Shown: positions 11,560 through 24,201 of the stretch, piece after piece | Layout: each line of letters begins with the position of its first letter | Numbering within the stretch: the stretch's first letter is position 1 | NCBI GenBank assembly: GCA_022818135.1 | Contig: JAFMSR010000010.1 | Coordinates: 30,442,746-30,506,745 of the forward strand | Reading direction: 5' to 3' | From: Saxidomus purpurata | Lineage: Eukaryota > Mollusca > Bivalvia > Venerida > Veneridae | Length of the DNA: 64,000 bases | Program-made: the position numbers and the translations under genes | The notes under the pieces: model-generated | The model's database searches: none | Seen by the model: only the letters and a program-made list of their open reading frames with translations | Told to the model about the DNA's origin: nothing

Positions 11560-12860
11560 TCATGAAAAAGAATTGTTCCTCTTTGAAGATGATCAGGGGT
11601 ATTCTTTACAGCGAAATAAAGGAAGGTGAAAACACTTTGAAACAACTGGTGTTGCCAGAAGTGTATAGAAAACAGGTTCTACAGGGACTACATGATGACA
11701 TGGGCCATCCAGGCAGAGACAGAACTCTTTCATTGTTAAGGACCAGATTCTGTTGGCCATGTATCACTGGAGACACAGAAAAATGGATATCACATTGTGA
11801 TAGATGTCTAAGAAGAAAAACATCCACCAATATCAGAGCACCATTGATCAATATTTGTACTACCTACCCTTTAGAACTTGTGGCCATGGATTTTCTTACC
11901 TTAGAACCCTCTAAAAGAGGAATTGAAAATATTCTTGTAGTAACAGACCATTTCACCAAATATGCATTGGCCATACCTTATAAAAATCAAACAGCAAAGA
12001 CAACAGCAGATGCGCTATACAACAATTTCATCGTTCATTATGGAATTCCAAATCGTCTTCATTCAGATCAAGGTGCCAACTTTGAGTCTGATATCATAAA
12101 AGAACTCTGCAATTTAATGAACATCAAAAAGTCAAGGTAAACACCATATCACCCGATGGGAAATGGTGTTACAGAAAGATACAATAGAACCTTACTTAAT
12201 ATGCTTGGAACATTGGAACCTGATAAAAAGAAAGATTGGAAAAAATATATCCCTTCCTTAGTATATGCTTACAACTATACTGTTCATGAAACAACAAAGA
12301 TATCACCATTCGAATTGATGTTTGGCAGGGAGCCTAAGTTGCCGATAGACTCTCTCTTCGAAACCGCTGAAATAGATTCAAAGAACAAAACGACAAAAAC
12401 ATACTTAAATGAGCTCAGACAAAGACTACAAAATACACAAGATATAGTGAACAAAGTAACAGAAGAGTCGAAAAGGAAACAGAAGGCAACATACGACAAG
12501 AAAGCAAAGGCAGCTAGGATTGAAGTGGGAGATGATGTTTTGGTAAAAGTCTTGGCTCATGAAGGCAAACATAAAATTGCTGACAAGTTTGAGTCAGAGG
12601 TTTACCAAGTCATAACCCAGCCAAATGGAGATATTCCTGTTTATGAGGTCAGATCACCATCAGGGAAGGTAAGAAAACTCCATAAGAACCATCTGTTTCC
12701 TATAGGATCTGCAAACAGCAAATCATTGGAGGAAATAAAAGAAACTGGAGAGAGAATACCTAAACCTAGGACAAGGACATCCCTGATAAACCAAGATAAT
12801 GGAAAGGAATTAAAAGAGAAGAAAACACCACTTCCACCACAAATAAATCTGAAACTTTAG
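11560..12860 (+). pseudogene. pol: integrase, broken by a stop between catalytic residues
   Basis: This domain would insert the cDNA. An HHCC zinc domain (LHDDMGHPGRDRTLSLL, then HCDRCLRRK) lies near 11,685-11,820. The catalytic core has Asp in VAMDFLTL, Asp in HSDQGANF and Glu in GNGVTERYNRTL. A TAA at 12,138-12,140 separates the second Asp from the Glu. The C-terminal part has KIADKFES, EVYQV and KNHLFPIG, typical of gypsy integrase tails. The frame stops at 12,860, and a third frameshift near an A-rich run (~12,815) is inferred because the downstream tail lies in another frame. Confidence 0.88.
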
Positions 12861-13255
12861 ATTCAAAGGAATCTAAATCAGCAGAAACACATAAAACACA
12901 AGAAGAAACTGAAAAGAAGGATATTGCAGAAAATTCAGAGGTGATCAGAACAGAATCTGACAGTGAAGCTGACGGAGATACTGCTGGAGCAGCTGATGAA
13001 AATCAGATAAACAGGAATCCTGAAGAACAACATTCAGAAGAGGAATTAAGCACAGAAGAACATGAAATACCACTAAGGAAATCAAAACGGACTAGGAAGA
13101 AACCAACTTGGTTTGGTGACTACCATGTTGGTCAGTTAACAGACAGATCCAGAGACACTAAAATAAGAGCCATAGAAAGAATCATGTCCTCAGGTGCTTT
13201 AGATGGTTTAAATATAAATATTGTACACACAGTAATAAAAACTATAATGGAGTGA
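12815..13255 (+). pseudogene. pol C-terminal acidic/basic tail, out of frame
   Basis: An open frame rich in Glu, Ser and Asp is followed by the basic block LRKSKRTRKKPTWFGDYHVG and a short helical end, stopping at 13,253-13,255. A serine/arginine block followed by KKPxW is common at the end of mollusc gypsy pol products (recognition only). It lies in a different frame from the integrase, which implies a frameshift. It may bind nucleic acid or chromatin, but nothing here proves it. Confidence 0.6.
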
Positions 13256-13790
13256 CTTTTGTTCTAATTGTATATACATAGACAGAACAGAAAACTGATT
13301 GATTGATTTTAGATTTTATTTTTTTTTCCAGAATGATGTCATACTAAACTGTATGGTATTCAGAATATTGCCATATGATATTTGGTACAGTTTATGGATG
13401 ATGGAGTCATTATTATAATTGTTATTAATCTATGTATTTATAATGTATTTATTCTCATGATTTCTTTTTTATAGTACTCAAATTGTGGGACACAATTGTT
13501 TCAAGCAGAGAGGATGGCAGCATATAAATATTTATGTGTGTGTTATTTTCACATAATAATATACAGTTTTTCTTTCGCAGTTATAATATTCTTTCACTTT
13601 TAGCTCTGTTGAATACAGCGCAAGTTTTGAAGGAATATCTAATGATTTGTTAATTTCAGATTGTAACATGAACAGCCTGAGCCAATGACATCATGTTTTA
13701 TCTTGTTGTATTTGATGATATTTGACAGTTTAATTTATATGGTATAGACTTGTATAATGACGGGACGTCATTTAACAGACAGGGGGATCG
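13256..13790 (+). other. Retrotransposon 3' untranslated region and polypurine tract
   Basis: Non-coding. AGACAGGGGGAT (13,777-13,788) lies directly upstream of the right LTR start at 13,791, the expected place for the polypurine primer of plus-strand synthesis. Confidence 0.75.
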
Positions 13791-14861
13791 TGTAGTAGGG
13801 TGAATATTTCAGTCATTTATGGTTTCCCCTTCATGTTGTATATAATACCCTTTAATATGCCCATAAATGATACTGTTTGGTTACTTTGGTTTGGTTACTT
13901 TGGTTTGTTCCCCATTGGATACCTCTAAGTTTGGTTCCCTAATTGGTACCTCTCAGTTTTATTCTTATCTGATGTTTTTTTGAAGTCTCGTTGTAACGAG
14001 ACGAGATCTTGAAGTGAGCGAAATTCAAGATCGAGGCGGTTTGTGGAGAAGGCTTTTGTACTTTGCCGGGAAAGGTTGTTCCAATGTTTCAATGGTTGAT
14101 TACTATTGCTGTTTGTTTGATGCTGTGCATGGTTCTTAAAGGTAACTAGTTGGTTTGCTGAAATGATTTATGATTCTGTAAAGAAGTAATTTAATTTGCT
14201 TTTGTAAAGATTCTGAAACGATGTGATTCCATGATGGCAATCTTATACCAAACTCTTTCCAGACCCAATTACTTTCCATTAATTCATCTTCTAAACAATT
14301 GTAATATTATGCATGTATCTAATAACTTGTTCATTGTTAACAGTAGAAAACACAGCATCAGCACAGGAGAGATTGGTATTATTGTGGAGTGAGTGGTTAC
14401 TAAGAGTCTTGAAAGGCTTGCAGATTCCATTAAATCTGGTGAGTTTGTTGTTTAAAACTGCAGAGATGATCTTGTACTTTTTCTTACATTTTTATGTCTT
14501 TTAATATTAATTGCTCAAGTGATTTTTGCTAAAGACCACTGTGCTATGATGTAAGCGACCAGACATTCATAAGTATATGTTCATTATAGATGTCGTACAG
14601 ATTTATTTTGTTGTAAAGCCTTAATTCTTATACAGTATATGTATTGTATTGTTTGAGGTTTTTAGTAAATCTGGTTAAATTGTATATTTCAGAGCCATTT
14701 GGATTTCTATGCATTAGTGCATATTGTTATAGACTCTATGGACTATGGAATAGTTTGTGAAACAAACAAAAATATATGTAAAATAAATCAGGAATCTGAA
14801 CCACGACCTTACCTCCTTATTTCTTACTAAAGTGTAAACGGAGAAATACCCAGAGGTTACA
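13791..14861 (+). repeat. Right (3') LTR
   Basis: It matches the left LTR from TGTAGTAGGG to GGTTACA and lacks the ~270-bp insert. Its last 60 bp (14,802-14,861) are also the start of the downstream tandem duplication and reappear at 17,394-17,453. Confidence 0.92.
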
Positions 14862-15615
14862 AATACATGTATATTATTATTATTATTATAATTATTAGAT
14901 GAGCAGGTATGAAAAGGGACCGAGATAATACCACCACGAGAAAGTAATGATAACACTTTTTTCTAACTTTAGAATCAATTTACATGTACCTGCTTACAAC
15001 TTCTTTGCAATACAACCCCGTTTGTTTAGTGAACAATTGATTAAATATATGATAAACTTCCGGTCTTCGCATATGCAGCTTTACCAAGACGCCTTCTTAT
15101 TTGAAAACGAAACGTTCTATTACAACATTTTTTCCAGATCAAATTCATATTCATTTTTTGAAAAAAGTAATTCACAAACTTTTATGAATTCTAATATACA
15201 AATGCTTTTAGGTCACACATTTCTTAACATGCCGACTTTAGTGGAAGGAATAAGGAAGGAGACCTACTGTGACTGAGCGAGATGGCCGCCAAATAGAATA
15301 AGAAAAATGTTGAAAGAAAAAGAGGATCCAGATACAATGATACATGTGTTAAGAAAACATTATAAATCTGAGGTGCGCATTGTATATCAATAAATGTAAC
15401 AAGTGACAGGTTGAGCAATGGTACGATAATTGTAGACAAAATGACACCAAAAACCAACGCGGCCTTGAACCATCATTGGCGAAACATGTTACTAAAATGT
15501 CACTCAATGCATAACTATTACAGAACTAAAGCATCGTAAGAAAAAATTAAACCGAAAACAAAAAGTAATTAAAAATATATACAAACATGAGAGAAGCCAT
15601 CGGAGTTCAAAACTA

Positions 15616-15830
15616 TCAACAATGTTAAACATAAATGTTTGTCTGCGGCCTAAAACCGTCAGAGAACTATTTCACAAGAATGTTGGTCTGCAGCCTAAAA
15701 CTTTCACGACAATGTTACCAATGAACGTTTGTCTGCAGCCTTAAACTGTCAGAGCATTATTTGTTAAACAATGTTACCAATGAACCAATGCCTGCGGCCT
15801 TAAACCGTCAGAGTACTTTACATAAATTAA
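15616..15830. repeat. ~55-bp degenerate tandem repeat, about four units (copy 1)
   Basis: Units contain ACAATGTT(ACC), then GTCTGC(A/G)GCCT(T/A)AAAC and (C/T)GTCAGAG. The array is duplicated at 18,207-18,421. Confidence 0.75.
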
Positions 15831-16030
15831 TAGCATGTTCTCTACGTGTATTTTTCATCATTAACATTTTGTTTAACAATGATTTTGGTTGAATTAAAAT
15901 TTATACCAGAACTTAACAATACATTCTTTACTCAACACATATAAAAGTATTCTTCCAAGTTCGCCATAAACAAAAGCATTTGAGGTTTTTTGCCGAACAC
16001 ATATTAAATAAGCTAGCTTTATCCAAAAGT
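15826..16030 (-). pseudogene. LINE remnant (copy 1)
   Basis: The minus-strand frame encodes a peptide with VYGELGRILLYVLSK, matching the YGELGRI segment of the LINE tail at 1,270-2,030. It is short and broken. It is repeated by the tandem duplication at 18,417-18,621, where the frame is slightly longer. Confidence 0.55.
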
Positions 16031-18206
16031 GTCATCTTTTCTGATATTTTGAGATGTAGTGACTCAAATAATGAATTCAATGCATAAAAACCTTAATAGT
16101 ATGTCAAGATAAACAAGATAAATGTGTTTGCTTATTGCCAGAGCACACAATTTTACAATTTCAATGGAAACATGTTTACGAAATTGAAAATGGATACTAC
16201 ACTACAATGAAACTTCTGAATACCAAACTTTCTACAACATTTGGTTAAACAAGATTAAGGCCACAAGATAAAATATGATAAAGTCACCTAGAACAATTCA
16301 TTCCAAATAAATTCTTTTAAAATAAATATCCTGAAAAAAACACATCAAAAGTTGAACATCAAAATTTGAAAAACTTTTATTGGATAATGCGGTAAAAGAC
16401 ATAGGCAAACAACAGACAAAAATGGTCACAATATTAAACTCACATGTATATATACTTGAGTCACTACAAATGACACAACTATCTGTTTTAACACTGGACT
16501 AATATATGTCCTCTAAGTTTTGGCAATGTTTGGCCACGGCTCAAGATCGGGCTGCCCTAAATAATGCAACAAAGTAAATATACAGCAACAACATGTCAAA
16601 TTATATATTGACTTTACAAAGTCTAAATTATTTGAGCCCAACCCTGGGAAACAGAGATTGGACTCTGAAAACTTATTGTGCTAAAAATATTTCGCTGACC
16701 GCCAAATTGCCTCGACATGTTAGAGTTTTTGTATAAAAAAATGTGATAATTATTCCAACCAACAAGTTTCTTTTTAAATGCAAAATGGTTCAATCAAACC
16801 TTCGAGACTTCTTTTCTGGTATTTCGATAGGCAGCGACTCAAATAATGAATCCAATGCATACAAAGCCTTTATAGTATGTCAAGATAAAGTATTTTTTGT
16901 TTATTGTCAGAGCAAACATTTTTACAATTTCAATGAGTTTTAACATGTTTACGAAATTGGAAATGGGTACTACAATAAAACTTTTGAATATCAAGCTTTC
17001 TACAGCACTTGAAACAAATTGAGTTCACAAGATAAAATGTAATAAAGTTATTTACACTCAGTCATAATTTGGTGAAATTAAAAAGACCAAATAAACTCTT
17101 TTATAATAAATATCCTTGAAAAAAACACATAAAAAGTTGAACATCTAAATTGGAAAAACTATAATACAACATTAAAACATACAATAAAACACAAGACTTA
17201 GAGTTCTTCAATAAAAAACCATGAGAATAATTCCGACCAACAAGTTTCTTTTTAAATGCAAAATAGTTCAATCAAACATGCGATACTTTTGCAGAATGCA
17301 TGATGTAACAATACAACATGATTCTACATATCAAACATTTCTTAAAAATAGTCGAGTTCCAAATTATGTTTTCAATCTTATAACTTGTTTAAGCACGACC
17401 TTACCTCCTTATTTCTTACTAAAGTGTAAACGGAGAAATACCCAGAGGTTACAAATACATGTATATTATTATTATTATTATAATTATTAGATGAGCAGGT
17501 ATGAAAAGGGACCGAGATAATACCACCACGAGAAAGTAATGATAACACTTTTTTCTAACTTTAGAATCAATTTACATGTACCTGCTTACAACTTCTTTGG
17601 AATACAACCCCGTTTGTTTAGTGAACAATTGATTAAATATATGATAAACTTCCGGTCTTCGCATATGCAGCTTTACCAAGACGCCTTCTTATTTGAAAAC
17701 GAAACGTTCTATTACAACATTTTTTCCAGATCAAATTCATATTCATTTTTTGAAAAAAGTAATTCACAAACTTTTATGAATTCTAATATACAAATGCTTT
17801 TAGGTCACACATTTCTTAACATGCCGACTTTAGTGGAAGGAACAAGGAAGGAGACCTACTGTGACTGAGCGAGATGGCCGCCAACTAGAATAAGAAAAAT
17901 GTTGAAAGAAAAAGAGGATCCAGATACAATGATACATGTGTTAAGAAAACATTATAAATCTGAGGTGCGCATTGTATATCAATAAATGTAACAAGTGACA
18001 GGTTGAGCAATGGTACGATAATTGTAGACAAAATGACACCAAAAACCAACGCGGCCTTGAACCATCATTGGCGAAACATGTTACTAAAATGTCACTCAAT
18101 GCATAACTATTACAGAACTAAAGCATCGTAAGAAAAAATTAAACCGAAAACAAAAAGTAATTAAAAATATATACAAACATGAGAGAAGCCATCGGAGTTC
18201 AAAACT

Positions 18207-18421
18207 ATCAACAATGTTAAACATAAATGTTTGTCTGCGGCCTAAAACCGTCAGAGAACTATTTCACAAGAATGTTGGTCTGCAGCCTAAAACTTTCACG
18301 ACAATGTTACCAATGAACGTTTGTCTGCAGCCTTAAACTGTCAGAGCATTATTTGTTAAACAATGTTACCAATGAACCAATGCCTGCGGCCTTAAACCGT
18401 CAGAGTACTTTACATAAATTA
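18207..18421. repeat. ~55-bp degenerate tandem repeat (copy 2)
   Basis: Second copy of the 15,616-15,830 array, carried along by the tandem duplication. Confidence 0.75.
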
Positions 18422-18621
18422 ATAGCATGTTCTCTACGTGTATTTTTCATCATTAACATTTTGTTTAACAATGATTTTGGTTGAATTAAAATTTTATACC
18501 AGAACTTAACAATACATTCTTTACTCAACACATATAAAAGTATTCTTCCAAGTTCGCCATAAACAAAAGCATTTGAGGTTTTTTGCCGAACACATATTAA
18601 ATAAGCTAGCTTTATCAAAAA
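18417..18621 (-). pseudogene. LINE remnant (copy 2)
   Basis: Minus-strand frame with NAFVYGELGRILLYVLS and FWYKILIQPKSLLNKML, resembling mollusc LINE C-terminal sequence. It is a copy of 15,826-16,030. Confidence 0.55.
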
Positions 18622-19985
18622 GTGTCATCTTTTCTGATATTTTGAGATGTAGTGACTCAAATAATGAATTCAATGCATAAAAACCTTAATAGTATGTCAA
18701 GATAAACAAGATAAATGTGTTTGCTTATTGCCAGAGCACACAATTTTACAATTTCAATGAAAACATGTTTACGAAATTGAAAATGGATACTACACTACAA
18801 TGAAACTTCTGAATACCAAACTTTCTACAACATTTGGTTAAACAAGATTAAGGCCACAAGATAAAATATGATAAAGTCACCTAGAACAATTCATTCCAAA
18901 TAAATTCTTTTAAAATAAATATCCTGAAAAAAACACATCAAAAGTTGAACATCAAAATTTGAAAAACTTTTATTGGATAATGCGGTAAAAGACATAGGCA
19001 AACAACAGACAAAAATGGTCACAATATTAAACTCACATGTATATATACTTGAGTCACTACAAATGACACAACTATCTGTTTTAACACTGAACTAATTTAT
19101 TTCCTCTAAGTTTTGGCAATGTTTGGCCACGGCTCAAGATCGGGCTGCCCTAAATAATGCAACAAAGTAAATATACAGCAACAACATGTCAAATCATATA
19201 TTGACTTTACAAAGTCTAAATTATTTGAGCCCAACCCTGGGAAACAGATTGGACTCTGAAAACTTATTGTGCTAAAAATATTTCGCTGACCGCCAAATTG
19301 CCTCGACATGTTAGAGTTTTTGTATAAAAAAATGTGATAATTATTCCAACCAACAAGTTTCTTTTTAAATGCAAAATGGTTCAATCAAACCTTCGAGACT
19401 TCTTTTCTGGTATTTCGATAGGCAGCGACTCAAATAATGAATCCAATGCATACAAAGCCTTTATAGTATGTCAAGATAAAGTATTTTTTGTTTATTGTCA
19501 GAGCAAACATTTTTACAATTTCAATGAGTTTTAACATGTTTACGAAATTGGAAATGGGTACTACAATAAAACTTTTGAATATCAAGCTTTCTACAGCACT
19601 TGAAACAAATTGAGTTCACAAGATAAAATGTAATAAAGTTATTTACACTCAGTCATAATTTGGTGAAATTAAAAAGACCAAATAAACTCTTTTATAATAA
19701 ATATCCTTGAAAAAAACACATAAAAAGTTGAACATCTAAATTGGAAAAACTATAATACAACATTAAAACATACAATAAAACACAAGACTTAGAGTTCTTC
19801 AATAAAAAACCATGAGAATAATTCCGACCAACAAGTTTCTTTTTAAATGCAAAATAGTTCAATCAAACATGCGATACTTTTGCAGAATGCATGATGTAAC
19901 AATACAACATGATTCTACATATCAAACATTTCTTAAAAATAGTCGAGTTCCAAATTATGTTTTCAATCTTATAACTTGTTTAAGC

Positions 19986-22900
19986 AATAACAGATACAAT
20001 CTATATTCAATTGAACGACTTGATATTGTTCTACCGAAATCAAGATCTGTTTATTTGAAAGGTACATGCACAGCAGCGCAAATGCATGGAGAACAAGACC
20101 ACAAAGTTTCAGAAATCTGAATTGATATCCTTCAATAGTATTTATTAACTATTTTCTATCCCAGGTCTGTTTTCTTTCTCTCAACTTTCACTTCAGGAAT
20201 TGCCACAGGTGTTTATTCCCATAAAAAAGGCTGTCACACATAATGTACAGTACCATCACACTGTAGATTCAGTTTGGTCTAGGGAATTATACTCATCAAG
20301 CAAAGACGTTTTCATCCGAAAGTAATATAACCTAAAACAAAAAAATACAAGTTTTCGATATCAAGCTTAAGATATGCGTTCACATGAGATGTATAACTAA
20401 AGCGAGACGATTATACAAGAAAGACCTAAGGTAGCGCTCAATTTCCCTTAGATTGTTGAGTGCTTTGCTATAATATCAAATGTGTTCCACATGGTTGTGG
20501 TGCTATAATGTTGTATTATATAGTGTAGTGTGTCCTTTGATGAACTTGTTTTAATGTGTTATTTCATGTTAATATTTGTGAAAAAATACGTATACATTAT
20601 AATTATATGGACATTTCGAGAAGAAAGCGGACATTGTAATGGTAACTACGTTGTGTTAATTGGAAAACTGTTATTCGAGAAGTTATAAGTTATCTAAAAG
20701 ACAAACGATTTCATTTGATTTGAAGCAAATTTGATAAAAGTCCGCACATGAGAGCATTTATATTAGTTTGTATTGTTGGATGAGACCTCGGCACGTCTCC
20801 TATCATGCTTATATACCTAGCAAAATGTGATACCTGATAATCCGCCCATTGTGCTATAGTTTTGCAGTAGAGCGTTTCTTCAGACAGGTGCGATTTGGTG
20901 CTTCTAGAATCAGAATGTCATGTGACAGAACTGATTCTGAATCGAACGATGCCTGTTTCCTATTAAGCTAAGCTCTTCACCAAGGAGATAATGAAAAAAT
21001 TTAAAACTGCTTTTAAAGATTACAGAACTAGTGTTAAAATATATCAATGTAATAATATAAAATGTAATAATTTCACTGAGTGGGCACGAAAAGTGATATT
21101 TTCATGAGTGGCACAGCCACGAGTGAAAATAACTACTTTTGGTGTTCACAATATTGCATCGATTCCAACAATGTTTCTGTTATTTTATACCACAAACTCT
21201 ACGTTTGTTAAGTTTAATTCCATAAAATGTCGAAAATCGCGGAAAACGTCACAAGAAAGCGTCACGAATATGATGTCATTTTGACGACGTCATCGTCATA
21301 TGGTTTCCGGCATCCATTACGCTTAGTATACTTTTAGACGTTAATCCGGGTAACATATTTTGATAATGTTCACTGGTTGGACAGTGAGTTTATCGGGATA
21401 TTATCCAACCTTATATTTCGATAAACCACCGATAAACACAAAATAAAATTCGTTAGTAGTAATTGTTTATGATAGTCACAGAATAATCCAAAAGCTACAA
21501 CATTCGTGAATTTTGACATAATAATGGGAATAATACTAGTGTGCACTTGATTTTTCATATAAGGCCGATCTCATTACACACCGCTCGTGAGAATTGATGA
21601 TTGTAGACCTGCTATTTTAAGTACAGACGCACACGGCAAGTCTGTTGCAAAACATGGTGTGCTTCTAAAACGTAAATAGGCGAACCTTTAGGTCCGCGGT
21701 AACAACAACAACAACAACAACAACAACAATAATAATAATAATAAAAAATTTCACGAAGTTAGCACAAATAGACATTTATACAAATTTGTATATACATCAC
21801 AATTTCATTGTGGCCTTCCATTAATTACAGACAAACGCTCATACAAATACATACATTCACAAAATTGCACACATGCAGATGCAAACACTTTCTCACAATC
21901 ACACTTTAAACTTGGTTTTATACAAAACCCATATACATTATAAATATAAAGTATATTGTTTATGAATCAGGGTTTATAATGTATGTTTACTACTTATAAT
22001 TGGCAGACACTCAGAAAAATAGCATCATAACAGAACAGAATATATTTACAAATCAACCTCATTTCAAATCAACCTCACTATAAACTAAATTATATTAGTT
22101 TTGATTATGTAACAAATATGATTTATAATTCTTTTTGAACAACGCTACAAATCTAGAGTGACGAATATGCATTTGAATGTTTTTCAAAATGTGTACTGCA
22201 GCATATAAAAATGACGTATTTGTTTTAACTGGGTCCTTATATTAGGACCCAGTGGTAAATGTTTTTTCAACTTTTTTATTTTGCGATCTTAAATTCCATA
22301 TCAGTTATTCCTGATCTGATAAAAGACTGACATTTGATTTCTGTAGTTTTTTTTTTAATTTGAGAAATAACAAGTTTCCTTTTAAGAATATCAAATAGAT
22401 TTTACATACTCTCGTAAACGCTTGTGTTGAATGCCTTAAAAAGTATGTGATTTTTCACTGAAAATTGTGCCATTTTTGGCGTTTCACTATATATCATATA
22501 GATCTAGAGTTTTTAACTGAAAAAAGACCAGATGAGTTAGGTCTCAGATAAATAAAAAATATTCATTAAAAAGGGGAACTGTTATATTTCATTATCCCGT
22601 TTGTGGTTCTAAAATAACTACATTACGTTACCGCGAGTCAAGTACAGCGCTCCTATATCCTTAGAACGACCATAACGTAATAAACCGTGTACGCAGGTAA
22701 AGACAGGTTTGGCCTTCCATAGAAGTGACAGTTACCGTATGGAACACGTTTTGTCTGTATGAATTTAAAGGCTATGCTGACAGCTCCTGAATGTTGAAAA
22801 CTCAGACGTCCGAGGCAAATGCTGACACGTTGAAAATGACCTTGGACACGATTTTGCCATGTTTTAAAATTATCATTTTACCAACGTTCGCGCACAGGCC

Positions 22901-24061
22901 CCTGTGGAATAGTGTTTTGAGTGCGTGCAAATATTATTTCATAGACATAAAGCAAGCATGTCGTAATCAAACCCAGGTATATTTAGTCCGGTTCCCGACT
23001 TTCTATACGTACAGTAAAAAAATAGTCCATGCGCAAGTTAGCAGACAGGGTGACCCCTGCGCGTGACCTCTGTAGGTGGGCCAATGGAAATTTTACTTTC
23101 ATGTTACAGCTCAACCCATTTGCTGACGTTTACAGCACGCGCAGTAAACCGAAAGTAGCATAACGTGATGTACAGTGTTAACAATAACACATGCATGTCT
23201 GTCGAGTGTGTAACAATATATGCAGGCTGTGCAAAGGATATAAACCTATAATAAATTTGTGACGTGTATTGGCCCTGTCCAAGGGGTCGAACGTGTACCG
23301 GTTAGATAGATTTTAAGTCAGGTCTTAAAGTAAGACGTGTTTCATCCCACTGCATGTTTAAATCTACTTGTGCATAGGTGGACCCGTTATTTCTGCTTCT
23401 GAGTAATCAACTTAAAGCACAGCATACAACAAGATCAAAAAGTTATTGAATAAATGTAATAATCGCTTTGACACGAATTCACAAATGGACAACTTTTCCC
23501 ATAGTTTGCAAGCAGTTGTTCCTCTACGTTTAGCATAGAAATGTTTCATTTTGTTTATCATAAATGATTCAACCAAAGTTGAGATTCAAACGTCTACAGA
23601 GTTTTCCGTTTCCCTTAACTACGTATTGCAATTTGCTAGATAAATTAAGTGTATGCACACATTTTGGTCCCTGGACTAAACTGAATATGTGACAGCAAGT
23701 GTAAATGCTGAAATAACTTCTAAAGAAAAACTTGTAATTAATTTCAACACACATATAAAAATCAGATGCGCTGGGAACATTAAGTAAGACCCATATTGAT
23801 CATAGTTCCATAAGCCGGGCATAAACCGCCATATTACAGTACATCCATTAGTCTTTCATATATTCCATTGTTCTTATAGTTTAGCTTATATAACAGTTAC
23901 GATAAAAATGTAGAGTATAAGTTTAATATGGTTGCGAGTATGTTACTCTCCCGTCTCCGCATAATTATTTTTTTCGGGTAGAGTTTTTAACTTAAAAAAA
24001 GAACAAATGAATTAAGTCTCAGAAAAATAAAAAAATATTCATTAAAGAGGGGGCATGTTAT
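19986..24061. other. Intergenic with scattered repeat pieces, no gene seen
   Basis: Contains a stem-loop-rich repeat end at 21,075-21,170 (GAGTGGC ACA GCCAC with flanking TGATATTTTC and GAAAATAAC arms), an (AAC)n(AAT)n microsatellite at 21,703-21,743, and a perfect 10-bp-arm hairpin at 22,228-22,253 (ACTGGGTCCT / AGGACCCAGT). Two blocks, 22,492-22,640 and 23,975-24,060, are diverged copies of one repeat. A piece at 23,277-23,335 (GGGGTCGAACGTGTACCGGT) recurs inverted at 32,775-32,825. No exon with supporting splice signals was found. Confidence 0.5.
21703..21743 (+). repeat. (AAC)n(AAT)n microsatellite
   Basis: A compound trinucleotide run: AAC units change to AAT units. Confidence 0.9.
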
Positions 24062-24201
24062 GAGGTTATATAACAGTGTTGAGTACAATACTGAATTCTA
24101 TTGGACGAGTACACAGCAGTAATAATCCATATTTGGAGTATTACTGCTGTGTACGAGTCGAACTGAATTCAGTATTGTACTCAACACTGTTAAATGACCT
24201 C
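24062..24201. mobile_element. Foldback MITE, 67-bp arms
   Basis: The left arm (24,062-24,128) starts GAGGTTATATAACAGTGTTG, and the right arm (24,135-24,201) is its reverse complement with a few mismatches. The loop is six bases, so almost the entire 140 bp forms one hairpin. TTAT lies on the left and TTTAT on the right, suggesting a short target duplication. It has no coding capacity. Confidence 0.8.

Larger units (their letters stand above)
3682..14861 (+). mobile_element. Ty3/gypsy LTR retrotransposon, full-length but inactivated
   Basis: A full-length 11.2-kb element: left LTR, primer-binding-like site, ~2.86-kb leader, gag, pol in the order protease, reverse transcriptase, RNase H, integrase, then a polypurine tract and right LTR. 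That domain order defines the Ty3/gypsy class. The LTRs start TGTAGTAGGG and end GGTTACA, and they are almost identical outside one large insertion in the left copy. Coding regions carry at least two stops and three frameshifts. The flanking bases (ATATA before, AATAC after) do not form a perfect 5-bp target duplication, so the exact insertion history is uncertain. Confidence 0.93.
14802..17393. repeat. Tandem segmental duplication, copy 1
   Basis: About 2,592 bp, repeated immediately at 17,394-19,985 with only scattered single-base and 1-2-base differences. It begins inside the right LTR (CACGACCTTACCTCC). It includes an (ATT)n run at 14,872-14,900, a ~55-bp tandem array (15,616-15,830), a LINE remnant (minus strand, 15,826-16,030) and internally related blocks (16,030-16,340 resembles 16,800-17,130; 16,743 resembles 17,221). 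No supported gene is present. Confidence 0.95.
17394..19985. repeat. Tandem segmental duplication, copy 2
   Basis: Direct repeat of 14,802-17,393. Its first 60 bp are an orphan piece of LTR end. The right edge is where copy 1 and copy 2 part: TTTAAGCACGACC at the internal junction, TTTAAGCAATAAC at the end. A 2-bp CA is shared by both breakpoints. Differences include a C/G at the base following ACTTCTTTG and a 2-base deletion near 19,247. Confidence 0.95.

Noticed and set aside
3682..14866. 5-bp target duplication for the LTR element
   Set aside because: The flanks are ATATA and AATAC, not identical. I did not force a match; recombination or mutation may explain it.
14947..15276. 109-residue open frame (and its copy at 17,539-17,868)
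   Set aside because: Preserved only because of the recent duplication; no domain, splice signal or codon-like composition.
16743..16943. Open frame repeated at 19,334 and resembling 17,221 and 19,812
   Set aside because: Part of internally repeated AT-rich sequence. The relatives diverge without preserving frame.
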